Shown here piece after piece: positions 44,323 to 53,500 of a stretch of 64,000 nt of DNA. Under the pieces are notes generated by a model. It was not told where the DNA came from. It saw only the letters and a list, made by a program, of their open reading frames with translations, and did no database searches. Every line of letters starts with the position of its first letter. Position 1 is the stretch's first letter. Made by a program: the position numbers and the translations under genes. The DNA is from Piscinibacter sp. (GTDB lineage Bacteria; Pseudomonadota; Gammaproteobacteria; Burkholderiales; Burkholderiaceae_C): the NCBI GenBank assembly GCA_017983795.1, contig JAGOAS010000001.1, positions 248,001 through 312,000 on the forward strand, in the 5' to 3' direction.

Positions 44323-46518
44323 CTAGCTCGGGGTAGGCCCGTCATGGCGGAGTTGGGCCAGCCTCTTAGGCAAGCCCACGCGTCGCCGGTCGGCAGCCTT
44401 CTCTCGAGCAACCGTCTGCGCCATCGCAGCGGCAGACCCAAGCAGGATCACTTCGGACTGGGCGCGTGTCAGGGCGGTATAGATCAAACTCCGGTCGACC
44501 GATGAACTGCGCGTGCTCGGCAAACACACGATGACACGATGCCATTGCGACCCTTGTGCCTTGTGGACTGTCAGCGCATAGGCCAACTCGAGGCTGTCCA
44601 GGAACGAAGCGTCGAAGGTGCGGGTTTGGCCGTCGTCCCATTCGATAGCTCCGAGTGCTTCTCCGTCCTTCTTCAGGCTTACGATCCGTCCAATCGAACC
44701 GTTCTGCAACCCAAGGTCCCAATGGTTGTCTGTGCAGATCACAAGGTCGCCTTCGCGAAGGCCTGAAGCCTCCCAGCAGTCGAACTCCTGGTTCCAGACT
44801 CGAAGCTCCTCGCGGTCGGTGGACAACTTCGTTTGCACGGCTTCGTTGATTCTCTTGGCCAACGCTCGGGTGGCGCACAGCACAACAGTTTCGGCGCTGC
44901 CGGTCAAGTAGAGTTCGGTAGCCACATCGGCCAGCTCATTGTCGGAGGTCTCGAGGAGCCGCACCTTGCCTGTCTCGCTGAGCCGCGGCAACACCCCGGC
45001 CTTAATGCTGTCGGCCACCGCAGCGATCTCGCTGCCAAAGCGCTGAGGTGCCTTCAACTCCACGTGTGGAACGATGCCGTCGGTCAAGCACTGGAGGACG
45101 AGCCCCGGTCCGATCGGCGGCAACTGGTGTGGATCGCCGATCAAAGCGATCTTGACCCTGTCGTCAACACCTCGCGCGAGGGCGGAAAAGGACAGCAGGT
45201 CCACCATGCTCGCCTCATCGATCAGGATTGCCTGTTCCTTCAGGTCCTGCTGTCCCTCGGGCTCCTCGTTGAGCTTCTTGATGAACGAGGCCAACGTCTT
45301 TGCCGGCCGCCCTGTGCTCTCCTGCATTCTTTTGACGGCCTTGCCGGCAAGCGCAAGCTGAATTACGTCGTAGCCCTGGGCCTCGAGCACGTCGCACACC
45401 ACCGTGAGGACGGTAGTCTTGCCACAGCCGGCTCCGCCGGTGACTACGCTGAAGTGATGCTCGGCGATCAGATGCACCGCGGCCCTCTGTTCATCACTCA
45501 GCGGCCACTTGCCTCTTTGCGTTTCGAATGCACGGATGATCGCTCGTACGTCGCACGCAGGACTGACCATGCCTCGCCGCGCATCGATGCAGTCGACGAT
45601 TCGGTTCTCAAGGATGCTCGCACCGAGGCTATAGGCGTTGTCTTGCGAGTCGAACAAGACGCGGCCCGTTCGCTCGCACAGTTTGAGTGCACTTTCGATC
45701 ATGTCGCTCATGCGCGGCTCATTCTTCAGAAGCCGCTTGATGCTGCTCACAAGATCCTTGCGGGGTACGAAGGTATGGCCGAGAGCGAACTGTTGGTACA
45801 CAGACTCTTCGACAGCCGCCGCCAGCCTGCGCTCGTCGAGTGGCTGGACGCCGAGAGCCGACGTGGCGAGTCGGTCGACCTCATCCCATCCTGCAGCGAA
45901 GCTGAGCAGCCGATAAGGGTTCTCGTTGATCTTCTCGTGCGCCTCAGCGCCAAAGTAGCCGAGGATTCTTCTTCCGATCGCGAGCCCAATCTCGTGGCTC
46001 TGTAGCCATTGGAGCGTCTTGCTCAGGCCCTCCTCGCGCCAACCTTCGATCAGGACCTTCGCCTTCGCGGGCGCAATGACATCGACCAGTGCCGTGTAGT
46101 CCTCAGCGTCGAGCACCTCGACGAGGCCCTCGCGAAACGTCTCCCACAGCTTCTGTGCCGTCAGGGGGCCAATGCCCTCGAACCTGTCGTTTCGCGCGAT
46201 GTATTCGACGATGTGCGCGCCCGATGGCAGCTGAAGGGCTGCTCCGCCGGGTCTCACCTCGACGTGATCCTCCGCCATCTCGAAGCCACTGGCGTTAACG
46301 AAGGTCCTGATGCCGACTTCGCCGGAGATCCGCCACCACTGGCCCTTGCGAACCTTGACGCCGACCGCGCCGGCATGGACTCGCGCAACGATGTCTCGGT
46401 TCGCATCGAGAATCTCGCCGGACTCGCTGATGCGCTGCCCTCGAAAGATCGCGCCGCGCCGATCTTGCGCACGGACTGACAGCACACGAACAAGCATTGT
46501 CTCAGTTGCTTTGCTCAC
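44323..46518 (-). CDS. RecD2-like superfamily 1 DNA helicase
   Basis: A 731-residue helicase. An N-terminal OB-like and helix-hairpin-helix region (DRFEGIGPLTAQKLWETFRE) precedes the SF1 core: Walker A GGAGCGKTT (about 363-371), motif II LIDEASMVD, GDPHQLPPIGPG, and a UvrD-like C-terminal core with ALTVHKAQGSQW. It is shorter than full RecD2 but has its order of domains; no RecB or RecC is present. Its start overlaps the stop of the small coiled-coil protein (ATGA), so it belongs to the mobility operon rather than to hsdRMS. It may process DNA during excision or integration, or protect incoming island DNA (inference). Confidence 0.88.
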   Translation of the reverse strand: MSKATETMLVRVLSVRAQDRRGAIFRGQRISESGEILDANRDIVARVHAGAVGVKVRKGQWWRISGEVGIRTFVNASGFEMAEDHVEVRPGGAALQLPSGAHIVEYIARNDRFEGIGPLTAQKLWETFREGLVEVLDAEDYTALVDVIAPAKAKVLIEGWREEGLSKTLQWLQSHEIGLAIGRRILGYFGAEAHEKINENPYRLLSFAAGWDEVDRLATSALGVQPLDERRLAAAVEESVYQQFALGHTFVPRKDLVSSIKRLLKNEPRMSDMIESALKLCERTGRVLFDSQDNAYSLGASILENRIVDCIDARRGMVSPACDVRAIIRAFETQRGKWPLSDEQRAAVHLIAEHHFSVVTGGAGCGKTTVLTVVCDVLEAQGYDVIQLALAGKAVKRMQESTGRPAKTLASFIKKLNEEPEGQQDLKEQAILIDEASMVDLLSFSALARGVDDRVKIALIGDPHQLPPIGPGLVLQCLTDGIVPHVELKAPQRFGSEIAAVADSIKAGVLPRLSETGKVRLLETSDNELADVATELYLTGSAETVVLCATRALAKRINEAVQTKLSTDREELRVWNQEFDCWEASGLREGDLVICTDNHWDLGLQNGSIGRIVSLKKDGEALGAIEWDDGQTRTFDASFLDSLELAYALTVHKAQGSQWHRVIVCLPSTRSSSVDRSLIYTALTRAQSEVILLGSAAAMAQTVAREKAADRRRVGLPKRLAQLRHDGPTPS

Positions 46519-47045
46519 CAGGGCAGCCTTCCCGTCGTACGAAGGACTTCTTCCATGCCATCGAACCGCTCAAGACGCTTCCGAAGCTCTCGGTTCTCGG
46601 TCTTGAGCAACTCGTTCTCCTCCTGGAGTTGCTTGAACCTAGCTTCGCGGACGGCATCACGCCGGGGCTCCAGCCGCACCACTTCAACCGGATCGGCGAC
46701 GGCAGGCTTGAGGACTCCGTCTTCGAGCAACTTCCTCTTGAGCGCCGGTAGGTGAATTTCCGCGATCGCGGTGTTTGTGTACAACACGCCTCGCTGAATG
46801 CCACACTCACTTGCGACGAGGCTGAGGTTCAAGTCGCCGTTGCGCAAGTACGGCTTGAAGTCCTCCACCTGGTTCTTCCAAGCGAGAAACATCTCAACGT
46901 GCGCGTGTCCGTCTTGTATGCCGCTGGTGCCCTTGCCCAAGATGCTGCTCCCGTCAGCTCGAACAACAATGCGGGGCTCCGCCCCGTAGCCCCGCGCTCG
47001 CCGCGAGGCAGGGGGTGTAGCCATGAATGGCAACCCTCCCTGCAT
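46515..47045 (-). CDS. Coiled-coil DNA-binding-like protein of the mobility operon
   Basis: A 176-residue protein: a possible HTH region (NLSLVASECGIQRGVLYTNT) and a C-terminal leucine-zipper-like coil (EARFKQLQEENELLKTENRE, LRKRLERF). ATG 47024 is an alternative start. It is coupled to the RecD2-like gene by a 4-bp overlap and lies about 120 bp after the next small gene. Comparable small proteins accompany the recombinases of Tn554 (TnpC) and the gamma-mobile-trio elements (GmtX); which family it belongs to needs a profile search. Confidence 0.65.
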   Translation of the reverse strand: MQGGLPFMATPPASRRARGYGAEPRIVVRADGSSILGKGTSGIQDGHAHVEMFLAWKNQVEDFKPYLRNGDLNLSLVASECGIQRGVLYTNTAIAEIHLPALKRKLLEDGVLKPAVADPVEVVRLEPRRDAVREARFKQLQEENELLKTENRELRKRLERFDGMEEVLRTTGRLPW

Positions 47046-47167
47046 CGAAGCGTCGCCGCTGCGCCGGGGTCAAGGGCTTTCGCGGCACAAGCGGGTCCCT
47101 TCCGCTTCGCGGATCCTTCCCATTTGTTCCACGACCCTTGACTCCGGCTTCGCTAGCAAGTGCGGTT

Positions 47168-47632
47168 TCATTGCTCTCGTGCTTTTGCCTTTAATTCAAC
47201 CAACTGATGTAGAGGAGTCCTGCAATCCAGGAGTAGCGCAAACTCCTCATACTGCTTTGCGCGCGTCGCCTCGAGTTGTTCGCTCAGTTCCATAATCGTG
47301 GCTTCCAGCTCGGTGATCCGACGCTGCAGAAACGCCCGTGATTGGGTGGCGTACTTGGGCGCGGCTTGCGTCTTCAATCGCTTCGCAACACCTCCAGCTG
47401 CCGCGTAGGCGTTCGCGATCAGTTTGACCCCGCCCCACGATTTTTGGGACATGATGTTGCGGTGAAATCGCCTGCCGAATTTCTTCTCGACATGCAGCAC
47501 GATGTTGTCCCATGTTACGGGCACACCGGCCAATGGCATGTGTCCGATCATGATGGCTATCCGCTTTGCCAGTTCCTCGGTAAGTTCCTCAGGACGGCCA
47601 GGGCCGGACTTGGCTTCAACCTTTTGCGTCAT
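47168..47632 (-). CDS. Small accessory protein of the recombinase operon (TnpC-like)
   Basis: A 154-residue protein with a compact N-terminal domain (VTWDNIVLHVEKKFGRRFHR) and a C-terminal coiled coil (LQRRITELEATIMELSEQLE). Its start overlaps the stop of the large recombinase gene, indicating coupling. The size, position after the last recombinase and coil resemble Tn554 TnpC. Likely a DNA-binding or orientation-control factor for recombination (inference). Confidence 0.7.
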   Translation of the reverse strand: MTQKVEAKSGPGRPEELTEELAKRIAIMIGHMPLAGVPVTWDNIVLHVEKKFGRRFHRNIMSQKSWGGVKLIANAYAAAGGVAKRLKTQAAPKYATQSRAFLQRRITELEATIMELSEQLEATRAKQYEEFALLLDCRTPLHQLVELKAKAREQ

Positions 47633-50090
47633 CTTCCTCGCCTTCGTCGTGCCCGCCTGTCAGCAGGTGACCTTGATCCTCGAGACCGAGAGGCCGCGGA
47701 GCGAACTCTGGATGGGTCTCGTGCGCCTTCTCGATCAGCGCCGCCATCGATGCTCGACTGCCGAACTGCGCTTCGATAGCTCTCTCGTGGCCCGGTGCCG
47801 CATGGCGTGAAGGGTCGTGATACTTGATCAGTGCTCCGCTGTGAACCTTCGAAGAATCGAGCTGTTCGACGATTCCCCTGGCAACGAACGCATCGTGCAG
47901 CTTCTTGCGGAAGGCGATATCCTGAATTTGATCTTTGAGCTCGTGAAAGCGGTCGAGCATCTCCTTGCACATTTGCGTTGCGTCCAAGCCCTTGCCAACC
48001 AATGTCAGGAGATGAAGGTCGAACGCATCCTGGTCGTCCGCAAGTTCATAGTTGCGAGCCGTGATGAGTGCCTGCAGTTGGTTGATGATGCTCTGCTGCG
48101 CCAGGTCGTCGGTCCTACGCCACTGTTCGTTTGAGGGCAGGTGGCCTTTGACGACCACCTGCTCGTTGCAACCGCTCCCGCACATCCGATACGAACGGCA
48201 CGGCGCGACATGATGCTGGTGGAGGCAGACGCCGAACCGTGTCGGGTACAGGATGATGATCTGATTGCTGGTGCGGGCTACTGGACGGTTCTCAGTCGCC
48301 TGGAAGACAGCCTCCATGCTGGTGACCGCGATACCGGCATCATTTGCAACGACGACTTCCGACTCGAGTCCGTACTGGGCCTCGAGGCTCTCCAACTGCC
48401 TTAGCCCTGCGGTCATGTCAGCCAGTTCCTCGACCTCAGGCATGGCCGACTGGCTGGCTTTCACGTCGGCAGGATTTACGTCGTAGCTGTCCAACTGGCT
48501 CAGCTTGAGTCTGCGCGCCCACTTGTTGAGCAAGACATCGGGCAGCCGTTCCTTGGCCTTGAGCGCCATCGTTGTTAGCCAGCGCCGCGGGTCGTGGGTC
48601 TCCAGGTAGGCATGGATGACCCGGCCGTCCTCGACCATCTGAATGTCGAGCTTCTCAAAGACTGTCGGTTGAGTAGTCGCCTTGCGGGCAGCAGTTCTCT
48701 TAAGGCGCAGAAGGTGGCTGTGGTATTTGACCGAATCGGGCAGCCAGGGCGCGGCGCGCCTGTCGAACAGGACCAGCATATTCGACAACTTTCCCTCGTA
48801 TCGAATTTGCGGTGTTACCTGACGAACTGCTTGAAGGCGCGACTTCACGCGGGATAGCATCAGCGGCTGTAGCTCATCCCATGCTATGACCTGAATGTGT
48901 TTGGCCAGGGCAACACCACCATCGGCCCGGATTGGGTTGGGGTTAGGAATCTTCCGGACCTTGCCGGCCTTATGAAACTCTTTCCATAGGTCGTTGATAC
49001 TCGCAGTGATGCCTTCCGGAGGAGAGGCCGAGGTCAGATTGACGATCTGCCACAGCGCAGCCCTCGAGATGTCGACGCCCCGAAGATGCTGCAGTTCCGG
49101 AGGCAGGAAGAGAGAGTGAGGGTTCTGCTCGTACCAACTCACTAGCTTGCGTGATCGCGCGCCAAGTTCGAGCAGCCGCTTCCAGCAGTGATCGACGAGG
49201 TCGATCATGAAGTTCAGAATGGGCTTGGCACCCCAATCTGCTCCCTTGCTTCCTTTGATGAGGAGGAGCTGGTGAACGCTGTGCAGCACGTCCCGTTCGC
49301 GATGGGCCGAGCGTGTCGCGTAGTCCTCGATCGTGAACCGGTCATCGATTCCAAGAGTCAGCGGCTCGTTAATTCGAGACGGCGCGCACATCGTGATGTT
49401 GGCAATTGCCAGAGAAGCACAGTCCTCGGTGCTCAGTCGTCTGTCACCTCTGAGCATCGCCCTGGTTGCGTCCGACAGCGCCTCGATCTTCCGGTCCAAG
49501 GTGGCGCCCTTGGCCAGCTTGAAGTTGGCCCTGTTGTTGTTGTATCGCTCCAGCAAGCTTGTCTTGGTGTCTGGACTAACCGTCCAACCGATACGATCGA
49601 TGACACCCTTGCGGCCCATGTCATCGAGTTGTCGGCCGAGGGTCTGCAGGCGCGCGAGATCGGTTCCGGCAGACCGGTCGGTTGCGTGCTTCGCGGCTGC
49701 TTCCTCGACAGAGCAAATGTCGAGACGACGAAGCGCCGCCAAGGGCACATCGAGGGCGGCAAGTAGTAGCCATGCACGCAGAACCTTCCACCCGATCTTC
49801 ACCTTGTTTGTCAGGGCTACTTCTGCCATCAGACAGCGAGCTGCCAAACAGTAGGCTGGATCCTTGCCAGCAAAGGCTGCGACCGTCGTTGCGAATGACA
49901 AGTCTTCCATCTCCGCGCCGTGGGTCGTCCGGAGTGGCCAGGATGCCGAAGAGAAATCGATGCCCGGCCACTTCTTCGACATGCGCCTGCCGCAGTCCTC
50001 TGCCCATGCGAGCAGGGCCGTCTCTCGTCGGCTGAGTGATAGATCGACGGCCTCCTGCATGGGTCGTGCTCTAGTTGGGCGCCATTCCAC
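47616..50090 (-). CDS. Third tyrosine recombinase, large (GmtZ/TnpB-like)
   Basis: An 824-residue protein. A catalytic-type domain includes ETHDPRRWLTTMALKA (the HxxR box) and KLSQLDSYDVN with the probable nucleophilic Tyr, in the pattern of large recombinases where the Tyr is in a YDH-like motif. The C-terminal region has a Cys/His cluster (CLHQHHVAPC, MCGSGC) likely to bind zinc. Start is GTG 50090, overlapping the previous gene by 20 bases; ATG 50060, just after that gene, is an alternative. Works with the two upstream recombinases to integrate and excise the island. Confidence 0.82.
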   Translation of the reverse strand: MEWRPTRARPMQEAVDLSLSRRETALLAWAEDCGRRMSKKWPGIDFSSASWPLRTTHGAEMEDLSFATTVAAFAGKDPAYCLAARCLMAEVALTNKVKIGWKVLRAWLLLAALDVPLAALRRLDICSVEEAAAKHATDRSAGTDLARLQTLGRQLDDMGRKGVIDRIGWTVSPDTKTSLLERYNNNRANFKLAKGATLDRKIEALSDATRAMLRGDRRLSTEDCASLAIANITMCAPSRINEPLTLGIDDRFTIEDYATRSAHRERDVLHSVHQLLLIKGSKGADWGAKPILNFMIDLVDHCWKRLLELGARSRKLVSWYEQNPHSLFLPPELQHLRGVDISRAALWQIVNLTSASPPEGITASINDLWKEFHKAGKVRKIPNPNPIRADGGVALAKHIQVIAWDELQPLMLSRVKSRLQAVRQVTPQIRYEGKLSNMLVLFDRRAAPWLPDSVKYHSHLLRLKRTAARKATTQPTVFEKLDIQMVEDGRVIHAYLETHDPRRWLTTMALKAKERLPDVLLNKWARRLKLSQLDSYDVNPADVKASQSAMPEVEELADMTAGLRQLESLEAQYGLESEVVVANDAGIAVTSMEAVFQATENRPVARTSNQIIILYPTRFGVCLHQHHVAPCRSYRMCGSGCNEQVVVKGHLPSNEQWRRTDDLAQQSIINQLQALITARNYELADDQDAFDLHLLTLVGKGLDATQMCKEMLDRFHELKDQIQDIAFRKKLHDAFVARGIVEQLDSSKVHSGALIKYHDPSRHAAPGHERAIEAQFGSRASMAALIEKAHETHPEFAPRPLGLEDQGHLLTGGHDEGEEDDAKG

Positions 50091-51603
50091 TCATTGCGCG
50101 TCGCTTGGCGTCACAGACGATGATCACAACTCGGATGCAATTCCGAATGTGTTTATAGCGTCGCGCTTCGGTCGCCATTGCCAGTCCGGCGTCATCGGCG
50201 AACTTGATCTCTCGCTCGACAACGTCCAGATTTATTGAGTGATCGGCGTCGTACGCTGGCTTGAAATGCCGGCACTCATAGCAGGCTATCGGAGCGTAAT
50301 TGCACTGAACCTCGCGGCCGCATCGCGCGGTGGTTTCCCGTTTCCCAGTTTCATCGTCCTCGCTGACGATGCGCTGCGCCGGGGGTATGGGGTCGTTCTT
50401 GCTGCAGAACTCGTCGAACACTGGGTAGTGTTCTACGAAGGCGGGCTCTAGGACATCGCTCAGCTTATCCATCAATCCGTCAAAGAAGAGGTCCACGTAG
50501 ACGCGGGCCGTCTTGTCGTTGCCATGCTTGAGGACAGCGGCAATAGTTGTCGCGGAGCAACCGATCAAGGCTAACTGGGTGGCTACCGTATGGCGCAAGA
50601 CGTTGAACGTCAGCAACCGGTTTGTGAGATCCCGGATCGGGTCAAGGTATGCTTTTCTGCATGAGTTCGAGTCCTTCAGCGCGCCCTTGTGCTCCCTCGC
50701 ATACTTCGACCTGGCGAGGTCGATGGCAGGGAAGAGCGGCAGCAGTCCTAGTTCGCCGGAAAGTGCCATGTGCCCGATGCGCTCGATCACGGCTTGGCGC
50801 TGGGCGGCCAGGAGGTCTCCAACGTTGGGATGAAGCCTGATCGATGCCTTGGGCATCTCGCCATGAACGCCGGTCTTGGGTATGGGCAGGTCGAGAAAGT
50901 AGGTTACTTGCCCTGTCTCAGGGTTCTTGTCTGAACGGAGGTCCTTCAGTTGTATGCTGGCGTAGCTCTTTGGTCTCGCGAAGGTTTGCATCGCCAGATG
51001 AAGGAAGCTGTAGCGGCCCAGATCCAGCTTTCCCGACTCGTACGCTTCCTCGGTGACATTCAGTATGTGAACCATCGAGGCGCGCGTTAACGCTGAGGCG
51101 AGTATGCGATCGATCTTCTTTCCGTTGAATCCTCGCTTGTCCTTCCTGACCGGGAAGTCTTCCGCATGCAGATCCTTGTCGAAGAGTGCCGGGTTGTGCC
51201 TATTGGCAGCGAAGAGGCGCCGCAACGTCTGAAGGTACGCGGGTGAAACGCTGGCCTTGATCGTTTCGAGCCCGATCAGGAATGCGCTGTTGATGCGCGA
51301 TACCTTGCCAACGATGATCTGCTTCTCGTGGCAGATCCGCAGCAGGTTGCGGATGCCGGTGACCTCGTAGTCGATCGTGGTCAATGCAACCGTGTGTCGC
51401 CTCTGAAGTGCTACCTCCTTTAGTGCTAGGAGAAATGTCTCGGCATAGCCGTCGCGAAGCGAGGCGAGCTCGAAGTCTTTGATCGCCTGCTGCCGGGTGT
51501 CTTGGCCGTTACCGACCCACTCGCTCATTGTCCAGAGCAAGGGATCGGCCTCGTCCCACTCGGCAAGAGCAGTCCCAATCTCCTGACGAACTCGCGCGGT
51601 CAT
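50071..51603 (-). CDS. Second tyrosine recombinase
   Basis: A 510-residue integrase with core catalytic boxes NVLRHTVATQLALIGCSATT and VLKHGNDKTARVYVDL (His and nucleophilic Tyr), and a C-terminal Cys cluster (CGREVQCNYAPIACYECRHF) that may bind zinc. I chose ATG 51603 because it overlaps the first recombinase stop as ATGA; the longer frame to 51726 runs inside that gene. Second in the operon of three. Confidence 0.9.
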   Translation of the reverse strand: MTARVRQEIGTALAEWDEADPLLWTMSEWVGNGQDTRQQAIKDFELASLRDGYAETFLLALKEVALQRRHTVALTTIDYEVTGIRNLLRICHEKQIIVGKVSRINSAFLIGLETIKASVSPAYLQTLRRLFAANRHNPALFDKDLHAEDFPVRKDKRGFNGKKIDRILASALTRASMVHILNVTEEAYESGKLDLGRYSFLHLAMQTFARPKSYASIQLKDLRSDKNPETGQVTYFLDLPIPKTGVHGEMPKASIRLHPNVGDLLAAQRQAVIERIGHMALSGELGLLPLFPAIDLARSKYAREHKGALKDSNSCRKAYLDPIRDLTNRLLTFNVLRHTVATQLALIGCSATTIAAVLKHGNDKTARVYVDLFFDGLMDKLSDVLEPAFVEHYPVFDEFCSKNDPIPPAQRIVSEDDETGKRETTARCGREVQCNYAPIACYECRHFKPAYDADHSINLDVVEREIKFADDAGLAMATEARRYKHIRNCIRVVIIVCDAKRRAMSGMAPN

Positions 51604-52925
51604 GAGTTCATCTTCGCCTTCCTCGCCTGTTGCAACGACTCGTAGAAAGAGTTCGTCGTCGTGCTTGCGGCATCGCTGATTGCCCGCAATGCGTATCGAT
51701 TGGGCATGGTGCTGGCGTCGGTCCACCCAAACCGATTCCTCATCTGATCCTTGACGTCGGGTTCATCCTGCTTCTCGGCGTAGAACAGTGAGGCCGAGGA
51801 GTGACGAAGGAGATACGCAGAAAGGTCGTACCTCGATTGCGTCGTGTAGGGATCCGATGACGGAACGGCCAGCAGACCCAGCCGAGTCAGGCCTTGACGG
51901 GCTCGCCTGAAGACCGCAGATATTGTTCCTCGATCGGCGATCGGACCGCCGTGTTCAGCGAGGAGGAGAAAGCCCAAGCTCTTGTTCTTGATTGTCTTCT
52001 CGAGCAACGCCTCACGCTCTCCTTCTATGTAGTCCTGTATTGCTTCCGACGTGCAGGGCGTAAGCTGGATCGTAATGTTCGAGTTGTACGGCTGCTTCGT
52101 GCTTCTCGCGCCTTTCTGCTTGGGCGTGCCGGTGGTGATTCGCCGCTTCCGCTTTGCCGTGTGATCTTTCAAGATCAATGAGGCTTTGGTGGGACCGCCT
52201 GCCCATGAGAAATCGGTGCGGGCGATGTTGCCTATCGCACCGGGTCTGACGCTGTCGGCGGCAAGAAGAACAATCGCCCGATCGCGCATTAGCGTTGGGC
52301 TGGGCTTTCCGCTTGCAGAGAGAAACACCTTCTCCGGATCTAGGAAGACTGTTCGATAGATCTCCAGAAAGACGGACTTTGGCGCCGACCTGATCGTGAA
52401 TGGGTTTGCCGCCTGTGTACCTCGGATCGCGTTCTTGAGTTCTTCGACGCAATCGTCGTACTGCCGACGCAAGGCTTCGCTCAGCGTCGATCCGAGTGGG
52501 AGGCGCGGACCGAGCACCTTCTTGTGATACCAGTGCAGCCAATCCGCGATCTGCCGCAGACGCTTGGCCGCGGTGTTTGGTTGGTTGGCATCCTTCGCGT
52601 CCTCAGGCAAAAGGTCACTCGTTGCGGTCGCGACTCGCCTAACCATCTGAGGCGACATGAGCTCGATCTCGTCGACGGGGCGATAGACAAGCTGCTTGAG
52701 CGCGGCCTTCTCGCCTTCACGAAGGCACTCACCTTTGAGAGCTCGTTCGCCGAGGTTGATTGCGAACGCATCTAGCAGCGCGATGAAAACGCGCAACGCC
52801 GCGGCCACGGACTCGTGGGTATGCGGGTTGTTGTGTTGCAGGTTGAGATAAAGGCTGGCAGGTACGTTCACTATCCCCGCGGCGTCCTCAAGCAGCGTCT
52901 TCGACTTGGCGGGGACGAGTCTCAT
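51600..52925 (-). CDS. First tyrosine recombinase (GmtY-like)
   Basis: A 441-residue integrase. An N-terminal SAM-like region is followed by a catalytic domain with the first Arg in AADSVRPGAIGN, box II AYLLRHSSAS (R374-H375), RNRFGWTDASTMPNRYAL with W401 in place of the second His, and Y411 as the nucleophile. The pattern RFGW...MP..YA resembles the first recombinase of gamma-mobile-trio elements (from memory). It heads the operon, directly downstream of the operator-like repeat, and lies about 140 bp from the right attachment site. Confidence 0.9.
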   Translation of the reverse strand: MRLVPAKSKTLLEDAAGIVNVPASLYLNLQHNNPHTHESVAAALRVFIALLDAFAINLGERALKGECLREGEKAALKQLVYRPVDEIELMSPQMVRRVATATSDLLPEDAKDANQPNTAAKRLRQIADWLHWYHKKVLGPRLPLGSTLSEALRRQYDDCVEELKNAIRGTQAANPFTIRSAPKSVFLEIYRTVFLDPEKVFLSASGKPSPTLMRDRAIVLLAADSVRPGAIGNIARTDFSWAGGPTKASLILKDHTAKRKRRITTGTPKQKGARSTKQPYNSNITIQLTPCTSEAIQDYIEGEREALLEKTIKNKSLGFLLLAEHGGPIADRGTISAVFRRARQGLTRLGLLAVPSSDPYTTQSRYDLSAYLLRHSSASLFYAEKQDEPDVKDQMRNRFGWTDASTMPNRYALRAISDAASTTTNSFYESLQQARKAKMNS

Positions 52926-52938
52926 TAGGATGCAAAAG

Positions 52939-52966
52939 TCTACAGTGTTCTACAACATTGTAGACC
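52939..52966. promoter_or_regulatory. Operator-like repeat cluster in front of the recombinase operon
   Basis: GTCTACA (52939-52945) and TGTAGAC (52960-52966) are perfect outer inverted arms. Inside, CTACAA-CA-TTGTAG (52951-52964) is another perfect palindrome. The CTACA half-sites at 52941 and 52951 are ten bases apart, one helical turn. It lies 14 bp upstream of the first recombinase start codon, where a repressor or the recombinase itself could block transcription. Confidence 0.65.
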
Positions 52967-53004
52967 CGCGCAAAAATTGGGCAAGGCTCTTGTCGGTGTG
53001 GCCG

Positions 53005-53036
53005 GCACTGCACGAGGAGAGTTTGAAAAACAGTGC
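53005..53036. repeat. Inverted repeat near the island right end
   Basis: GCACTG at 53005-53010 and CAGTGC at 53031-53036, separated by 20 bases, about 25 bp inside the right attachment core. Possibly an arm-type recombinase site. It could be chance. Confidence 0.35.
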
Positions 53037-53046
53037 AGATGGGGGC

Positions 53047-53457
53047 TCACGAAAACCATCTGATCTCGTCGATGCCGCGGTCTTCGATCTTGGGCGCGAT
53101 CTCGCGCACCGCGGCCTTGAACATCCGCGAGTAGCGCCGGTATTCGTCGAAGTCGACCGGCAGCAGGATGGCGTCGGGCGCGAGCTGCGCCGCCTTCATC
53201 GTGCCCATGGCCGAGAACACGCCCAGCGCGCGCGCTTCGTAGGTGCTGGTGGTCAGCACGCCACGGCCGGTGTAGTCGCGCAGGCGGAAGAAGCGGCGCG
53301 TGCCGTCGCCCAGGGTTTCGGGCTGATGGCGGCGGCCGCCGCCGATCACCACGGGCAGGCCGCGCAGTTCCGGGTAGCGCAGCAATTCGACGGACGCGTA
53401 GAACGCGTCCATGTCGAGGTGGGCAATCAGGCGCGGCGCGTCGCCAGGGCTGTACAT
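53047..53457 (-). pseudogene. dinB: dinB N-terminal part (DNA polymerase IV), severed by the island
   Basis: The 5' part of the chromosomal polymerase gene from ATG 53457: RLIAHLDMDAFYASVELLRY, RDYTGRGVLTTSTYEARALG, and up to KIEDRGIDEI, with the palm Asp and the Asp-Glu pair. It then runs into island sequence and ends after four foreign residues (136 codons). The rest of the gene is at 13906-14753. Without the remaining palm, thumb and little finger it cannot polymerise DNA. Gene order flgA-flgM-flgN-dinB-lysR-lldD was probably the ancestral one. Confidence 0.92.
53062..53069. repeat. Right attachment repeat of the island (GATCTCGT)
   Basis: Second copy of the 8-bp core found at 14746-14753. 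On its left is island sequence ending CTCACGAAAACCATCT, on its right chromosomal dinB codons for Gly-Ile-Asp-Glu (reverse strand). Confidence 0.75.
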
Positions 53458-53500
53458 CCGTACAGCATAGCCAGCGTGGTGCGCGCCGGCAAGGGAAGGC

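Noticed and set aside
44833-46005. 390-residue plus-strand frame over the RecD2-like gene
   Set aside because: Antisense to a gene with all helicase motifs.
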